From Paucimonas sp. (GTDB taxonomy: Bacteria; Pseudomonadota; Gammaproteobacteria; Burkholderiales; Burkholderiaceae_D), in NCBI GenBank assembly GCA_029266815.1, contig JAQSWC010000090.1, forward strand, positions 1-7,236: a DNA stretch of 7,236 nt, read 5' to 3'. A program made the translations under genes and the position numbers. Below the pieces are notes generated by a model, which had not been told where the DNA came from, ran no database searches, and saw nothing but the letters and a program-made list of their open reading frames with translations. This document shows, in pieces, positions 5,862-7,236 of this stretch (positions are counted from its first letter, which is position 1; the number at the start of each line of letters is the position of its first letter).

Positions 5862-7236
5862 CTAGGCCACAGCCCGTAACGCCGCCTGATATCCCCACCA
5901 CGCGGCTTCCTCAAACACCGAGAATCCCGACAAATCCGAATGCGCGAAGAGCAATACGCCGTCGGCTTCGCGCAGGCCTTTCAATCCTTCATTAGCGAGA
6001 AACCCCGGCTGTGGCGTAGCCATCGCATGCGCGCGCAGCGTGATGTCGGCTCGCTCGACACACGTGCCGAAACGCCAGCCGTAGGCAGCTTTCAGGTCTG
6101 CCGCAGCGAATTCAAGCAGTTCGCCGGGAGAAGCGCCGTCCAGCCATCTGCGTGCTTCTTCCGGCGTGCGGTCGGTGAGTGCGGCATAGGAGGTGAACAC
6201 GGTTTTTTCCGGTGGCCGCACGCGGACATCCTGATGGGTCGAGACGACATAGCCCAGGCCCGGCTCGCCATAGACCACGTTGTCCCATGAAAGCGGCGCT
6301 TCCGGCAATTCCTGCGGAAAGGCCTTCATCAGGAAGTTGGTCACCATCCATGGCGCATAAGCGGGCATATGCGCTTCAGGGTCGAAGCCGAATTCAGCGA
6401 TCGGTTCGACAACTCGCGCTGCAACGAAGAGCGGCATCGCGCAGATCGCCTTTCGCGCATGAACGGTGTAGCTGCGCGGCTGGCCGTTGATCCATTCTAT
6501 GCACGTTGCTTCGATGCCCTTGCCGCCCATACGGATGCGCGCGGCGGTGCCGTTCCTCCTCCTGCCCTCGCAGGCACGGGCCAGCACGTCGGCCAGCGGT
6601 TGCAGCCCGCCGGGCCAGGTGAGCCATGCGCCTTTTTCGGCATTCTCGGCTTCGCCGGAGCGTCCGCAAAAATAATGCAGGCCTGCCCAGGCGGAGACCC
6701 GGTCATAACGTGCGCCGTAATCATCCCGGCAGCAGTAGTTGACGTACCAATGCAATGCCGGCGAGCGGAAGCCGTGAGACTCCATCCATGCCTTCATGGT
6801 GATCCCGTCGAGCGCACGCCACTGCGGATCGTTTGACGACAAGGCACTGGGCAAGGTGAAAGCCGGCTTGCCGTCCTTGCCGTGCGCCGTCCGTAGACGC
6901 TCCATGTCGGCAAGGAAGCGGCGCTGCTCTTCGACTTCCCAGGGTGGGAGTCCGTCATGCGGTATCAGCCCTTCCTGCCATTTGCCATTGATGAGCAGCC
7001 TTTCCTCAGGCGCATGCAGAAGAAAGCGTTCGTCGTAATAGGGACGCTCGCTGGAGGCATTGCGCAGGATGATGCCCGCGTCGCTCAGTATTTCGCGGAC
7101 GTGGAAACAGGACGGGGAAGGCAGAGGCAGATAGTGCGCCCCGGTGGGAAAGGCGAGCTCGCCGTATCGACCGCCGGCGGCATTGCCGAATGGCTGTGGT
7201 CCGTCGATCATGAGAAAGTCATGGTGCCCTCCTTTC
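5862..7236 (-). CDS. FAD-dependent amine-oxidase-like oxidoreductase (5' partial)
   Basis: The C-terminal 458 or so residues of a flavoprotein oxidoreductase of the amine-oxidase type. Minus-strand coding continues past the ATG at 7211 to the window edge, reading KGGHHDFLMIDGPQPFGNAAGG. This fits the second beta strand of the FAD-binding Rossmann fold, whose acidic end residue contacts the FAD ribose, followed by the GGN/GNA-type motif. The GxGxxG motif and true start are therefore off the right edge, probably some 30-60 residues away. Counting from the ATG at 7211, GAHYLPLP is at 24-31. Further on, the protein has the Cys/Trp-rich segment YCCRDDYGARYDRVSAWAG and TWPGGLQPLADVLA, which resembles the family's TWPEGN-type motif. 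The C-terminus FAHSDLSGFSVFEEAAWWG matches the region that closes over the flavin. The substrate cannot be told from sequence. The esterase-like gene lies downstream on the same strand, but the 155-base AT-rich gap argues for separate transcription. Confidence 0.88.
   Translation of the reverse strand, partial: KGGHHDFLMIDGPQPFGNAAGGRYGELAFPTGAHYLPLPSPSCFHVREILSDAGIILRNASSERPYYDERFLLHAPEERLLINGKWQEGLIPHDGLPPWEVEEQRRFLADMERLRTAHGKDGKPAFTLPSALSSNDPQWRALDGITMKAWMESHGFRSPALHWYVNYCCRDDYGARYDRVSAWAGLHYFCGRSGEAENAEKGAWLTWPGGLQPLADVLARACEGRRRNGTAARIRMGGKGIEATCIEWINGQPRSYTVHARKAICAMPLFVAARVVEPIAEFGFDPEAHMPAYAPWMVTNFLMKAFPQELPEAPLSWDNVVYGEPGLGYVVSTHQDVRVRPPEKTVFTSYAALTDRTPEEARRWLDGASPGELLEFAAADLKAAYGWRFGTCVERADITLRAHAMATPQPGFLANEGLKGLREADGVLLFAHSDLSGFSVFEEAAWWGYQAALRAVA

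Noticed and set aside
6369..6836. A 155-codon plus-strand open frame opposite the flavoenzyme
   Set aside because: It lies antisense to the conserved flavoenzyme core and has no recognisable features.

Overview
The window is a G+C-rich stretch of bacterial chromosome. Codon use and the protein families suggest a betaproteobacterium, probably Burkholderiales and perhaps an Oxalobacteraceae relative such as Herbaspirillum, Noviherbaspirillum or Massilia. That placement is inferred from family resemblance; there is no marker gene here to fix it. Four protein genes fill nearly all of the sequence, and two of them run off the window edges. I see no rRNA, tRNA, CRISPR array, transposase or phage gene.

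Layout. (1) Bases 1-2959, plus strand: the 3' part of a large, apparently soluble hybrid sensor histidine kinase (PAS-PAS-GAF-PAS-PAS-HisKA-HATPase-receiver). Its beginning lies left of the window. (2) Bases 2960-3229: a non-coding gap dominated by a composite inverted-repeat element of about 170 bp (3021-3190). It resembles the paired REP or MITE-like repeats scattered between genes in many proteobacteria. (3) Bases 3230-4453, plus strand: a membrane-embedded putative metal-dependent hydrolase of the YdjM/DUF457 family. (4) Bases 4462-5706, minus strand: an erythromycin-esterase-family protein with a signal peptide, converging on the hydrolase with only 8 bases between the stop codons. (5) Bases 5707-5861: an AT-rich non-coding gap that probably holds the esterase-like gene's promoter and the end of the next transcript. 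(6) Bases 5862-7236, minus strand: an FAD-dependent amine-oxidase-like flavoenzyme whose N-terminal dinucleotide-binding motif lies beyond the right edge.

No shared pathway is evident. The kinase has no DNA-binding response regulator beside it, and the hydrolase, esterase-like protein and flavoenzyme look like separately transcribed accessory genes. The points most worth following are the composite repeat, the secreted esterase-like protein with a substituted active-site histidine position, and the start codon at 7211, which would be a wrong annotation of the flavoenzyme. I found no clear evidence of a new multi-gene system.
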